A DNA stretch of 17,939 nt from Clostridium sp. 26_21 (lineage in GTDB: Bacteria > Bacillota > Clostridia > TANB77 > CAG-508): contig MNRO01000016.1 in assembly GCA_001915995.1 (NCBI GenBank), positions 1 to 17,939 on the forward strand, read 5' to 3'. Of this stretch, positions 1-6,869 are shown piece after piece. The position numbers and the translations under genes were made by a program. The stretch's first letter is position 1; every line of letters begins with the position of its first letter. The notes under the pieces were generated by a model. The model ran no database searches and was not told the DNA's origin. It worked only from the letters and a program-made list of their open reading frames with translations.

Positions 1-435
1 ATAGAAAAATGGTGTAAAGAACAATTTGAAGGAAAGCCAGAATATAGTAGAAGGACTCCAAGGTCAAGTATAAAAGGAATAAAGACAGCAAAAGAAGGAA
101 AAGAAGAGCAAAGAGAGTTACGATTAGGAAAAGCGTTAGGAAACTTTAAAAAACGAAGTACTATCTGGAAAAATTATCAAGAAGGAAAAGAGAAAGGACT
201 AAGTCGAGAAGAAATAAAACAAGAATACGGAATGAGAGAAGGAGAAATAGCACTAGTAGAAAGATATGAAAGAGTAATAGAAGAATATGATGTCAAAAAG
301 AAAATCACAGGGCAATCAATAGGACAAGTATCATATACAGCAACAGTACAAGAATGTGATAATGCACAAATGGATTTAAACAGACTAATTCAAGGGCAAA
401 GAACAAAAGAAGGAGGAAAAGAACAAGATGACTAA
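1..435 (+). CDS. C-terminal part of an unrecognised Lys/Glu-rich protein (5' truncated)
   Basis: The reading frame is open from base 1 to the TAA at 433-435, so the window cuts into a longer gene and only the last 144 residues are visible. The first Met in view (base 232) is internal; the open frame continues upstream of it without a ribosome site. The protein is highly charged. A segment at about residues 60-90 (KGLSREEIKQEYGMREGEI) resembles a helix-turn-helix-like helical pair, but I do not recognise the family. The C-terminus is hydrophilic and ends in Glu-Gln-Asp-Asp. The stop overlaps the start of the next ORF by 8 bases, which suggests translational coupling. In style it resembles the gene entering at the other end of the window (16982-17939); that is only an impression. 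Function unknown. Confidence 0.75.
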   Translation: MEKWCKEQFEGKPEYSRRTPRSSIKGIKTAKEGKEEQRELRLGKALGNFKKRSTIWKNYQEGKEKGLSREEIKQEYGMREGEIALVERYERVIEEYDVKKKITGQSIGQVSYTATVQECDNAQMDLNRLIQGQRTKEGGKEQDD

Positions 436-610
436 ATATAAAAATGCATATACAGAAGTATATGAAATAATAAAACAATATAATTCAGATTTATTTGCTA
501 GTAAGAAAAAAGTTCAAGACATTAGAGAGGAACATACAGAGTTAATTGAATATAAAGAAAATATATTAAAAAGAATATTTAATAAAATAAGACAATTTTT
601 TCATGTGTAA
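428..610 (+). CDS. Small hypothetical protein, 60 aa
   Basis: The ATG at 428 overlaps the end of the upstream gene by 8 bases and has AGGAGG at 411-416, 11 bases away, so translation is plausible and probably coupled. The 60-residue product is mostly helical in character: residues 10-45 are rich in Lys, Glu and Ile. It ends in a basic, aromatic tail with IRQFFHV at the C-terminus. There is no signal peptide or convincing membrane segment. The last bases lie in a 9-bp AT hairpin (593-617) that also touches the next promoter. I do not recognise it. It could be a small partner of the large upstream protein. Confidence 0.6.
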   Translation: MTKYKNAYTEVYEIIKQYNSDLFASKKKVQDIREEHTELIEYKENILKRIFNKIRQFFHV

Positions 611-617
611 AAAATTG
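593..617. repeat. Inverted repeat at the 3' end of the small ORF
   Basis: CAATTTTTT at 593-601 and AAAAAATTG at 609-617 are perfect 9-base complements with a 7-base loop. The stem includes the stop codon of the 428-610 ORF and the first bases of the next -35 box. It has no T tract afterwards, so it is at best a weak terminator. Confidence 0.4.
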
Positions 618-643
618 AATATTAACATTAAAAGTGTTATAAT
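615..643 (+). promoter_or_regulatory. SigA-type promoter of the HD hydrolase gene
   Basis: TTGAAT at 615-620, a 17-base spacer, and TATAAT at 638-643, preceded by TG at 635-636 (extended -10). Predicted transcription start near 650, about 55 bases before the ATG. Confidence 0.7.
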
Positions 644-648
644 TCAAA

Positions 649-693
649 CATAAGGTAAAAGCCTTATGATGAAAAAGCTTTTGATATCAAAAG
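649..693 (+). promoter_or_regulatory. Structured 5' leader: two palindromes before the HD gene
   Basis: CATAAGG (649-655) and CCTTATG (662-668) form a 7-bp stem with a 6-base loop right at the predicted transcription start. A second, perfect 16-base palindrome, CTTTTGATATCAAAAG, lies at 678-693 and overlaps the ribosome site AGGAGA (692-697). They could be an operator, a translational control structure, or both. Confidence 0.4.
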
Positions 694-704
694 GAGAATA
701 ATAT

Positions 705-1130
705 ATGATTTATACACCCAAAACAAAGAAAGCCATGATAATAGCATACAATGCACACAATGGGCAAGTTGATAAATCAGGAATACCATATATTTATCAC
801 CCAATTCACCTTGCAGAGCAAATGGACACAGAAACAGAATGTATTGTAGCATTATTACATGATGTAGTAGAAGATACAAATGTAACATTTGATGAGTTAG
901 AAAAAAATTTTTCACCAGAAGTTATAGAAGCATTGAAATTATTAACACATGATAAAAATGTAGATTATTTAGAATATGTAAGAAAAATAAAAAATAATCC
1001 AATTGCTAGAAAAGTAAAATTGGCAGATTTGTATCACAATAGTGATCCAACTCGTATGGAAAATCCTACTCCAAAAGACCTAGAAAGAAAAGAAAAATAT
1101 CGTAAAGCTATTGAAATTTTAAAATATTAA
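705..1130 (+). CDS. Stand-alone HD-domain hydrolase (RelA/SpoT hydrolase-like)
   Basis: This 141-residue protein is a single metal-dependent HD phosphohydrolase domain of the RelA/SpoT N-terminal (HD_4) type. The metal-ligand pattern is visible: His32 in IYHP, His52-Asp53 in ALLHD followed by VVEDT (residues 54-58), and Asp108 in KLADLYHN (105-112). The family hydrolyses guanosine 3'-(di)phosphates or related nucleotides in the cytoplasm. There is no synthetase, TGS or ACT domain, so it is comparable to small MESH1-like hydrolases, although the real substrate cannot be read from sequence. The start at 705 has AGGAGA seven bases upstream. It is a monocistron, with its own promoter (615-643) and a terminator at 1137-1170, and the leader has two palindromes that may control expression. 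Confidence 0.85.
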   Translation: MIYTPKTKKAMIIAYNAHNGQVDKSGIPYIYHPIHLAEQMDTETECIVALLHDVVEDTNVTFDELEKNFSPEVIEALKLLTHDKNVDYLEYVRKIKNNPIARKVKLADLYHNSDPTRMENPTPKDLERKEKYRKAIEILKY

Positions 1131-1136
1131 GAAATA

Positions 1137-1170
1137 AAGTCAGCATCTAAATAGGTGCTGACTTATTTTT
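1137..1170 (+). terminator. Rho-independent terminator after the HD gene
   Basis: AAGTCAGCA (1137-1145) pairs with TGCTGACTT (1156-1164) around a short loop, followed by the T-rich run ATTTTT. Confidence 0.85.
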
Positions 1171-1234
1171 CTCATTTTCAATAAAAAATAGATAATTATA
1201 AGAAAAACTAATAATCAACATAAAAACTATTAAT

Positions 1235-1263
1235 TTTACATAAGTAACAAATAATGTTAAAAT
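1235..1263 (+). promoter_or_regulatory. Promoter of the 1298-3935 gene pair
   Basis: TTTACA at 1235-1240, a 17-base spacer, and TAAAAT at 1258-1263, with TG at 1255-1256 (extended -10). It lies 35 bases before the ATG at 1298. Confidence 0.6.
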
Positions 1264-1297
1264 AATTATGTAAAATAAATGAAAGGAAATAAATAAA

Positions 1298-2227
1298 ATG
1301 GAAGAATATGTTGAAGAAAGAAATAATAGATTCAATAATGTAAAAATAAAAGGAAGAATAATGAGAAATCAAGGATTAAAAATGCATAATTTTGGAAAAT
1401 CAGAAAAACCAGATCATACACGAGATTATGGAAAAAGAAGTGGAAAAGTAAATGAAAGAATTGCAAGAATGTTAAGAAGAAATGAGAGAAATGAAGGGAT
1501 AAACAATATAGTTGTAGATGATGAATATGAAGAAACAATAGAATTAGAGCAGTTAAGAGAGCAAGCATTAGAAGAAAGCCAAGCACCACAATTACAAAGA
1601 CAAGTTGTAGCAGAAAAAATAAATGCTATTGAAAATATGGAACAAGAAGAAAAAGAATTATTACAAAGAATTCAACAACTTAGACTTCAAAGAGGAAAAG
1701 AAAAATTAAAGCTTCTTGCAAATGGTGAAAATACATCAATTTTATTTGAAGAATGGGAAGCATTAGAAGAACAAATATTAGCAAAAGCAAAAAATCATAA
1801 TTTAGGTGGAGTAATGGCTTGGAAAGAATATAGATATAGCCCATATGGAGAGTATACAGAATTAAATGAATATGCAATTAGACTACAAAATAAATTATTA
1901 CATATATATCAATATGCAGATAAAATACAAGCTGAGTTAGAACAATTAACAGAAGAAAGAAAAGCTTCATTAGAAAGAAAAGCTACAAAAGATAGTAAAA
2001 CAGATGGAGCCATAGGATGGAAAAGAATATTAGGAAATCAATATTCTTTAGAAGAAGCATTCAGTATTGAATCAGTATTAGAAACAACTCAATGTACATC
2101 AAAAAAATTATCACATTTTGAACAAGTATTAAAAGATACAATTGCTAATCCAGAAATAGGAGAAGGAACAAGAGAATCAGTAGAAATAATTTTAGAAAAC
2201 ATGCAGAATTCACAAGAAGAAAGATAA
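1298..2227 (+). CDS. Coiled-coil hypothetical protein, 309 aa
   Basis: I do not recognise this protein. The N-terminal 65 residues are strongly basic and Asn/Arg-rich, with several RR and KR pairs, which could bind nucleic acid or membrane. Residues about 75-140 are a long Glu/Gln/Leu-rich stretch typical of a coiled coil. Residues about 150-190 contain a Trp/Tyr-rich patch (MAWKEYRYSPYGEY at about 168-181), followed by a second helical, probably coiled-coil part. There is no signal peptide or membrane segment. The start at 1298 follows AAAGGA and a good promoter. The next gene begins 31 bases after the stop, so the two are probably one transcript. It is probably a structural or scaffold partner of the putative zinc protease downstream; that is inference from position only. 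Confidence 0.75.
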   Translation: MEEYVEERNNRFNNVKIKGRIMRNQGLKMHNFGKSEKPDHTRDYGKRSGKVNERIARMLRRNERNEGINNIVVDDEYEETIELEQLREQALEESQAPQLQRQVVAEKINAIENMEQEEKELLQRIQQLRLQRGKEKLKLLANGENTSILFEEWEALEEQILAKAKNHNLGGVMAWKEYRYSPYGEYTELNEYAIRLQNKLLHIYQYADKIQAELEQLTEERKASLERKATKDSKTDGAIGWKRILGNQYSLEEAFSIESVLETTQCTSKKLSHFEQVLKDTIANPEIGEGTRESVEIILENMQNSQEER

Positions 2228-2258
2228 TAAAAATAGAAAAAATAAAAGGAAATAAAAA

Positions 2259-3935
2259 ATGAAAAAAGAAGAATTAAAAAAGAAATTAGAACCAAAAAAA
2301 TTTAATGATGTTACAATGGAATTTTTAACAACAGCAGTAAATGATGTATTAAAATTATATGGAGAATATATATCAGAAGATGTAATAATAGAAAGAATAA
2401 AACAAAATTTAGATAAAGATATAGAATTTGAAAGAAATCTTGGAAAAAATATAGCAGGATCTTATAATTCTGGAGAAAAAAATATAAAAATAAAGAAAAC
2501 AAGTATAGATGAAGAAAGGCAAGTATTTTTCCATGAATTTTTACATTGTGTTTCAGTACATCAAAAGACAGATGGAAAGATTTCAACTGGTTTTATAGGT
2601 AATATAATCGGAGTTGGAATAAATGAAGCAATGACAGAATATTTAACAAAGCAAAGATATCCAAAATTAAGAGGAGGATATGATGAAGAAGAAAATGTTA
2701 TGAAAAAATTATTAGAAATAATTCCTATAGAAGAAATGATTCAATCATATTTATATGGTAAACCTGAAATAAAAGAATTAATAAAAAAATATGGTATGGA
2801 TAGTTTTAACTTATTATATAGTTTGGATGAATTATTTGCAGATAATAAAAAATATAGTTCATTAGAAAATAAAATTATACCAGATGAAAATAGAATAGAT
2901 GCAAAACAGCAACTTATATTTGAATATGTAAAAGGATATTGTAGTTCAAGAAAGTTAGAAGAGATAGATATAGAAGAAGTAATGAACAATGTTGTTGAGT
3001 TTGAAAGAATACTAGAAACAACGGGAGAAAAATCTGACTTTGATTATATGCAATATATTAATAGGATTATTGCTCAAAAATTACAACTAGGAATAGGTGA
3101 AGAAGAACTAAAACAACTACCAAATGAATATATTGTGAGAATAAATCAACAAAGAGTAAAAGAGAAAATTTATAATAAAACAAGAAAAAGAATTTTAGAT
3201 GAAGATTTTTCAAGAGAAAAAAGCACTTATGCAGATTTTTATAAAGATAATATATATATGAAAAAGATAATAAAAAAAATATGTGGAGAAGGAACAATAT
3301 TAGAAAAAGAATCAATGAAATTCAATTGGGTTACAAGACTATGGAATGAAATAAAACTAAGATATCCAGATATAGATTTTGATTGGATTGATTTTGGTTT
3401 TATAAATAATAAATATATTATTGCTAGATTAAATGGAAAAATTATTGGAGCAATGAATATAGATATTGATGATGAGATTGGATATCAAAAATATAAACAA
3501 GTAGTTGAATCTGAAAAAGGTAGTAAAAAATATAGAATTATAAATAAAGATAATGAATATATAGAAATAAATGATGCTCAAGATGAAGGAACATATTATC
3601 AAAATGGAGAAATAGGACATGAACAGGAAGATATTGTAGAAACTTTTAAAAGATTAGAAAAATTACATGAGACAAAAAGACAACTTGAGATTTTAAAAAG
3701 CTTAGGAGCACCAAGTATTGCAATAAGTAGATTAGAAGAAGAAATTGAAAAATTGTCACATCAAGAAGAAAGAGAGCAAAGATATAAGATAGAATATTCT
3801 GGAGATTATTTAGAAAGACAAAAAGAAAATGGAGAAATGGAAGTAGATGAATATAATATTGAGGTTCAAAAAAAGAATGAATGGGAAAAGAAACATTGTA
3901 AAGAAGTTTCAATAGATGATGATACTGAAAGATAA
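2259..3935 (+). CDS. Putative zinc metalloprotease-like protein, 558 aa
   Basis: The N-terminal domain (about 1-200) carries a complete gluzincin-type signature: FFHEFLHCVSVH, with HEFLH at residues 92-96, and then NEAMTEYLT at 122-130. In such families the two histidines and the Glu of the NEA segment (Glu123) bind zinc and Glu93 is the catalytic base. I do not recognise the family beyond that. Residues about 200-320 are helical and charged, about 350-440 include an aromatic patch (DFDWIDFGF), and about 460-540 look coiled-coil. No signal peptide or membrane helix is visible, so the protein is probably cytoplasmic, unless the missing signal means non-classical export. It is probably co-transcribed with the coiled-coil gene 31 bases upstream and ends at a 23-bp AT hairpin. 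The substrate is unknown; regulated cleavage of a neighbour is possible but not shown. Confidence 0.75.
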   Translation: MKKEELKKKLEPKKFNDVTMEFLTTAVNDVLKLYGEYISEDVIIERIKQNLDKDIEFERNLGKNIAGSYNSGEKNIKIKKTSIDEERQVFFHEFLHCVSVHQKTDGKISTGFIGNIIGVGINEAMTEYLTKQRYPKLRGGYDEEENVMKKLLEIIPIEEMIQSYLYGKPEIKELIKKYGMDSFNLLYSLDELFADNKKYSSLENKIIPDENRIDAKQQLIFEYVKGYCSSRKLEEIDIEEVMNNVVEFERILETTGEKSDFDYMQYINRIIAQKLQLGIGEEELKQLPNEYIVRINQQRVKEKIYNKTRKRILDEDFSREKSTYADFYKDNIYMKKIIKKICGEGTILEKESMKFNWVTRLWNEIKLRYPDIDFDWIDFGFINNKYIIARLNGKIIGAMNIDIDDEIGYQKYKQVVESEKGSKKYRIINKDNEYIEINDAQDEGTYYQNGEIGHEQEDIVETFKRLEKLHETKRQLEILKSLGAPSIAISRLEEEIEKLSHQEEREQRYKIEYSGDYLERQKENGEMEVDEYNIEVQKKNEWEKKHCKEVSIDDDTER

Positions 3936-3938
3936 AAT

Positions 3939-3994
3939 TAAAATTAAAATAATACAAATTTGTAATTATATAAATTTGTATTATTTTAATTTTA
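3939..3994 (+). terminator. Perfect 23-bp AT-only hairpin, probable terminator
   Basis: Bases 3939-3961 and 3972-3994 are exact reverse complements (each 23 bases, nearly all A/T) with a 10-base loop. The right arm is T-rich. It begins 4 bases after the metalloprotease stop and lies before a separate promoter (4048-4076), so a transcription terminator or 3' stabiliser is likely. Confidence 0.6.
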
Positions 3995-4047
3995 TTCGAA
4001 AACTCAAATTTTGTGAGAGTAAATTAAAGAAAAAAATTTGTTATGTA

Positions 4048-4076
4048 TTGAAAAAAAAGAAACAAAATGATAATAT
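4048..4076 (+). promoter_or_regulatory. Promoter of the 750-aa gene
   Basis: TTGAAA at 4048-4053, a 17-base spacer, and TAATAT at 4071-4076, preceded by TG at 4068-4069 (extended -10). The transcription start would be near 4083, giving a leader of about 27 bases. Confidence 0.65.
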
Positions 4077-4109
4077 TATTTTAGAAGTAAAGAGATTGGA
4101 GAAAAACAA

Positions 4110-6362
4110 ATGATTAATGAAACTAGAGAAAGACTTACATTAGAAGGAAATGTAAAATTAATAAAAGATATTTTCTTTGGTAAACAAACATCTCAATTAA
4201 GATTAATTGATTTAAAGAGTATAGAAGTATCTAATAGGGATGGAAATGAAGATGAAGATAAAAATGATGAATTAGCAGAAATATTTGAAAATTTGTTAGA
4301 TTATTGTAAAAGTGGAATTACTATATATGATTTAATTAATTTATATAATGTAGATACTAGAAAACATAGTGAAGAATTTGCGGGGCATAGATATAGCAAT
4401 GTAAGTGCTGGTGGAAAAAAACTTATAGATATTATAAATAGTATAAGAGGAGTACCAACAAGAATAAGTAGTTCTAGTTATGAAAAGTGGGTTAACGCAT
4501 TAGTGAAAAAGGAGAACCAAAACTCATTAGAAAGTGATACATGTTTAGGAAGAATAACATCATTAATGATGATAGCTTTTTATGCAAATAAGGCAGAAAA
4601 AAGAAGAATAGATGAATATTTTGGAAGAAACAAAAGAAGTAATGTAGATAAATTGGGAGAAGAAGATTTACAAATTATTGATTCATATAAAAAGATATTA
4701 TATGATATTAAGCAAGAATGTGTAAGACAAGCAATAGTAACACTTACAACTGATAAGGAGGCAATATATAATGGCAGTTGGGGAATAGATTGGGATGAAG
4801 AAAGGAAAGCATATTTGTTTACATATTTAGATGATGAACAAGTAATACCATTTAGTTTTCATATTCCAGCAAAGTGTTGTAGAACTTTTTCAAAAGAGAT
4901 TATGTCTAAAATAGCTAGAGGAGAATATTCTATAGATAGGATAAAGAATGAAAAAACAAGACAGGCATTAAAAAAACTATGTAAAAAGCAGATATTAGAG
5001 GAGCCAACATTAGCATTAAAGAAATCTGATAGAAGAATTGTTGAAAGTACTTTAGAAGTTAATAGAAATACAAAAACAAAAGAATTTAGTGAAGTAGAAT
5101 TAATATTACATAAAGTATTAGGAAACTTGGCTTACGAGCAAGATGAAGAAGAAATAAACTCAGAAATGCAAACTCAACCACAAGAAGCTGAAGAAGTGCA
5201 TAAAAAAATAATAAATGATATAAAAAGAAGCAATGGTATAGTAGTAACACAATATGGAGAAAATTTAGATTTACATTCTATTATAGCAACACTACAATAT
5301 TATTTTGATAATAATGAACCTGAACTAAGAATTAAAATAAAAAGAGAAATGATGGATACTGGAAAAGAATCAGATAAACATCTAACAATAGATGCTGGAA
5401 ATCTGACTGGAAATAAAAATATAAATAGTAATAAATCAGCTGAAATAAATGCAAATCAAAGAAAAGGTCAAAGATCAGCAGTTTCAATACTTGCTGAAAA
5501 TGGATTTTATGTTCCTAGAATGATAGTAAAATATGCAGATGCAGTTATTTCAGATGAAAGAGTCCTAGATCCATTTAATGGTTGTGTTTTAGCAAGAGAA
5601 GTACCAACAGATAAATTGTTTGAATATGCAGAAGAAAAAGATGCAAAGACAAAAAAATATTTAATGGAAAGTAGTTTAGATGAAGAACAATTAAAAAGAT
5701 ATGGACTATATGATTTTGCAATGAAAAGAAAAAATGATATAGAAAATGCAATCAAATTGATATCTCAAAACTCATATTGTATTGGGCAAAATGATACAAA
5801 GAAGAAGATTGCGGTAGTTACACAATTTGTATATAATGGTTCAAATATTGCGTATGCTTTAGGATATGATGTGTATATTTCGATTACTCCATATAAAAGA
5901 GATTCATCAAAATCAACTTTTTCAATAACATTAAATCCTAATGCCAAAAATGAAAAAGGTCAAAATCTATTAATTCCAGAGAATATTATAAGTATTCTTA
6001 ATGAAAAGATATCAGTTTATAATCAAGATGAAATTACAGGAAATAAGCAAAAAAAAGAAATATTTGTTCTTCCTAATAAAAAGCTTGCAAGTGTCGGAGG
6101 ACCAAAATTTCCAGGATTATATGCTGATAAAACAGCAAGTGAGATTAGAGAAATTTTTACATCAAAACTATTAAGAGATGAAGAACAAGCTCAATTAGTA
6201 GAAAAAAAGTTAATGGAAATAAGAGCAAAACATAAAGGAATAACAGGAAGAGAAATTTTTGAAGCATCAAAATCAGCAATAAAAAATCCAGAATTATTAG
6301 ACCAAGCTCAAAAAGCTATATGTGGAGATATTGAGCATCAAAGTGAAAAAAGTGAAAAATAA
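4110..6362 (+). CDS. Large hypothetical protein, 750 aa, possible divergent DHH/DHHA1 phosphoesterase
   Basis: The N-terminal half (1-360) is helical and charged and unfamiliar to me. From about residue 375 the layout recalls DHH-family phosphoesterases. A strand then a helix, IVVTQYGENLDLHSI (377-391), takes the place of the usual ...H.nPDxD motif. It is followed by HLTIDAGNLTG (424-434), like the family's second aspartate motif, then a region with KYADAVISD. A C-terminal part has SITLNPNA and GGPKFPG (663-669), which recalls the DHHA1 GGGH segment. The catalytic His/Asp set is not fully conserved, so it may be a degenerate or non-catalytic member, or something else. The ATG at 4110 follows GGAG and a clear promoter. 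The stop lies inside a bidirectional hairpin. It probably belongs functionally with the two upstream genes, but has its own promoter. Confidence 0.7.
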   Translation: MINETRERLTLEGNVKLIKDIFFGKQTSQLRLIDLKSIEVSNRDGNEDEDKNDELAEIFENLLDYCKSGITIYDLINLYNVDTRKHSEEFAGHRYSNVSAGGKKLIDIINSIRGVPTRISSSSYEKWVNALVKKENQNSLESDTCLGRITSLMMIAFYANKAEKRRIDEYFGRNKRSNVDKLGEEDLQIIDSYKKILYDIKQECVRQAIVTLTTDKEAIYNGSWGIDWDEERKAYLFTYLDDEQVIPFSFHIPAKCCRTFSKEIMSKIARGEYSIDRIKNEKTRQALKKLCKKQILEEPTLALKKSDRRIVESTLEVNRNTKTKEFSEVELILHKVLGNLAYEQDEEEINSEMQTQPQEAEEVHKKIINDIKRSNGIVVTQYGENLDLHSIIATLQYYFDNNEPELRIKIKREMMDTGKESDKHLTIDAGNLTGNKNINSNKSAEINANQRKGQRSAVSILAENGFYVPRMIVKYADAVISDERVLDPFNGCVLAREVPTDKLFEYAEEKDAKTKKYLMESSLDEEQLKRYGLYDFAMKRKNDIENAIKLISQNSYCIGQNDTKKKIAVVTQFVYNGSNIAYALGYDVYISITPYKRDSSKSTFSITLNPNAKNEKGQNLLIPENIISILNEKISVYNQDEITGNKQKKEIFVLPNKKLASVGGPKFPGLYADKTASEIREIFTSKLLRDEEQAQLVEKKLMEIRAKHKGITGREIFEASKSAIKNPELLDQAQKAICGDIEHQSEKSEK

Positions 6363-6381
6363 CCTGCATTTGCAGGTTATT
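6358..6381. terminator. Bidirectional terminator between convergent genes
   Basis: AATAACCTGCA (6358-6368) and TGCAGGTTATT (6371-6381) form a perfect 11-bp stem with a 2-base core. The T-rich tail is on the minus strand, so it best serves the 6385-6693 gene, while the plus-strand stop at 6360-6362 lies within it. Confidence 0.8.
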
Positions 6382-6384
6382 CTG

Positions 6385-6693
6385 TTAGTTTAAAGGAGAT
6401 TCGAGTAAATCAAGCAAAACATTTCCCAAATCTGTAAAATAAACAGAAACATTTATTATAACCTCCAAAAGTTGTTTGCTTATAATAATATCTTTACCGA
6501 ATTGTTTATGAATATCTCTAATAAGTGCATTTTTGGCCCATCCTAAAGAAGAATAATTTGTTCTACAGTTAGGTTGAAATAAAATATTTTCTCTTTTGAT
6601 AATTTTTCCGTTGAGAGTCGAAATTTTAATAAGATGCCATGCTGAATTTCTTTGAATAGAAGTTTTGCTGTCAATTAAAAGATAGTTTTTCAT
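6385..6693 (-). CDS. Small hypothetical protein, 102 aa
   Basis: I choose the ATG at 6693 rather than a TTG at 6711, because AAGGAGAG sits seven bases before the ATG and would lie inside the coding part of the longer form. The 102-residue product is basic in its first two thirds, with WHLIKISTLNGKIIKREN at about residues 20-37, and hydrophobic in its last third (QLLEVIINVSVYF, LLDLL). This could be a small globular protein with an amphipathic C-terminal helix. No family is recognised. It is transcribed from TTTACA-17-TATAAT, divergent from the LysR gene. LysR regulators often control a divergent neighbour, so this is the first candidate target. Confidence 0.6.
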   Translation of the reverse strand: MKNYLLIDSKTSIQRNSAWHLIKISTLNGKIIKRENILFQPNCRTNYSSLGWAKNALIRDIHKQFGKDIIISKQLLEVIINVSVYFTDLGNVLLDLLESPLN

Positions 6694-6741
6694 AAAATTT
6701 CTCTCCTTCAATAAATTAATTAATTTGTTTTGCGTGCTTAT

Positions 6742-6770
6742 ATTATAATAGATTACATAATATTTGTAAA
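6742..6770 (-). promoter_or_regulatory. Promoter of the 102-aa gene
   Basis: On the minus strand TTTACA (6770-6765), a 17-base spacer, and TATAAT (6747-6742). About 50 bases before the ATG. Confidence 0.65.
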
Positions 6771-6820
6771 ATTAATTATTTAAATATTAATTATTAGTAG
6801 AACTTATAATGTTTAAACTA

Positions 6821-6849
6821 TTGAAAAAAATAAAATAGAATGTTAAGAT
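6821..6849 (+). promoter_or_regulatory. Promoter of the LysR gene
   Basis: TTGAAA at 6821-6826, a 17-base spacer, and TAAGAT at 6844-6849 with TG at 6841-6842 (extended -10). It would start transcription near 6856, which excludes the ATG at 6840 and supports the one at 6870. Confidence 0.55.
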
Positions 6850-6869
6850 ATAGAAAAAGGAGAGATTAT

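Noticed and set aside
3916..4113. 65-codon plus-strand ORF between the metalloprotease-like gene and the 750-aa gene
   Set aside because: It begins inside the upstream gene without a ribosome site, runs through the 23-bp hairpin and contains the promoter of the next gene; the Lys/Asn/Ile-rich product looks like translated intergenic DNA.
6840..6869. Upstream ATG giving a LysR protein 10 residues longer
   Set aside because: It lies in the promoter -10 region, and the ribosome site AAAGGAGAG would be coding; the ATG at 6870 fits the family start.
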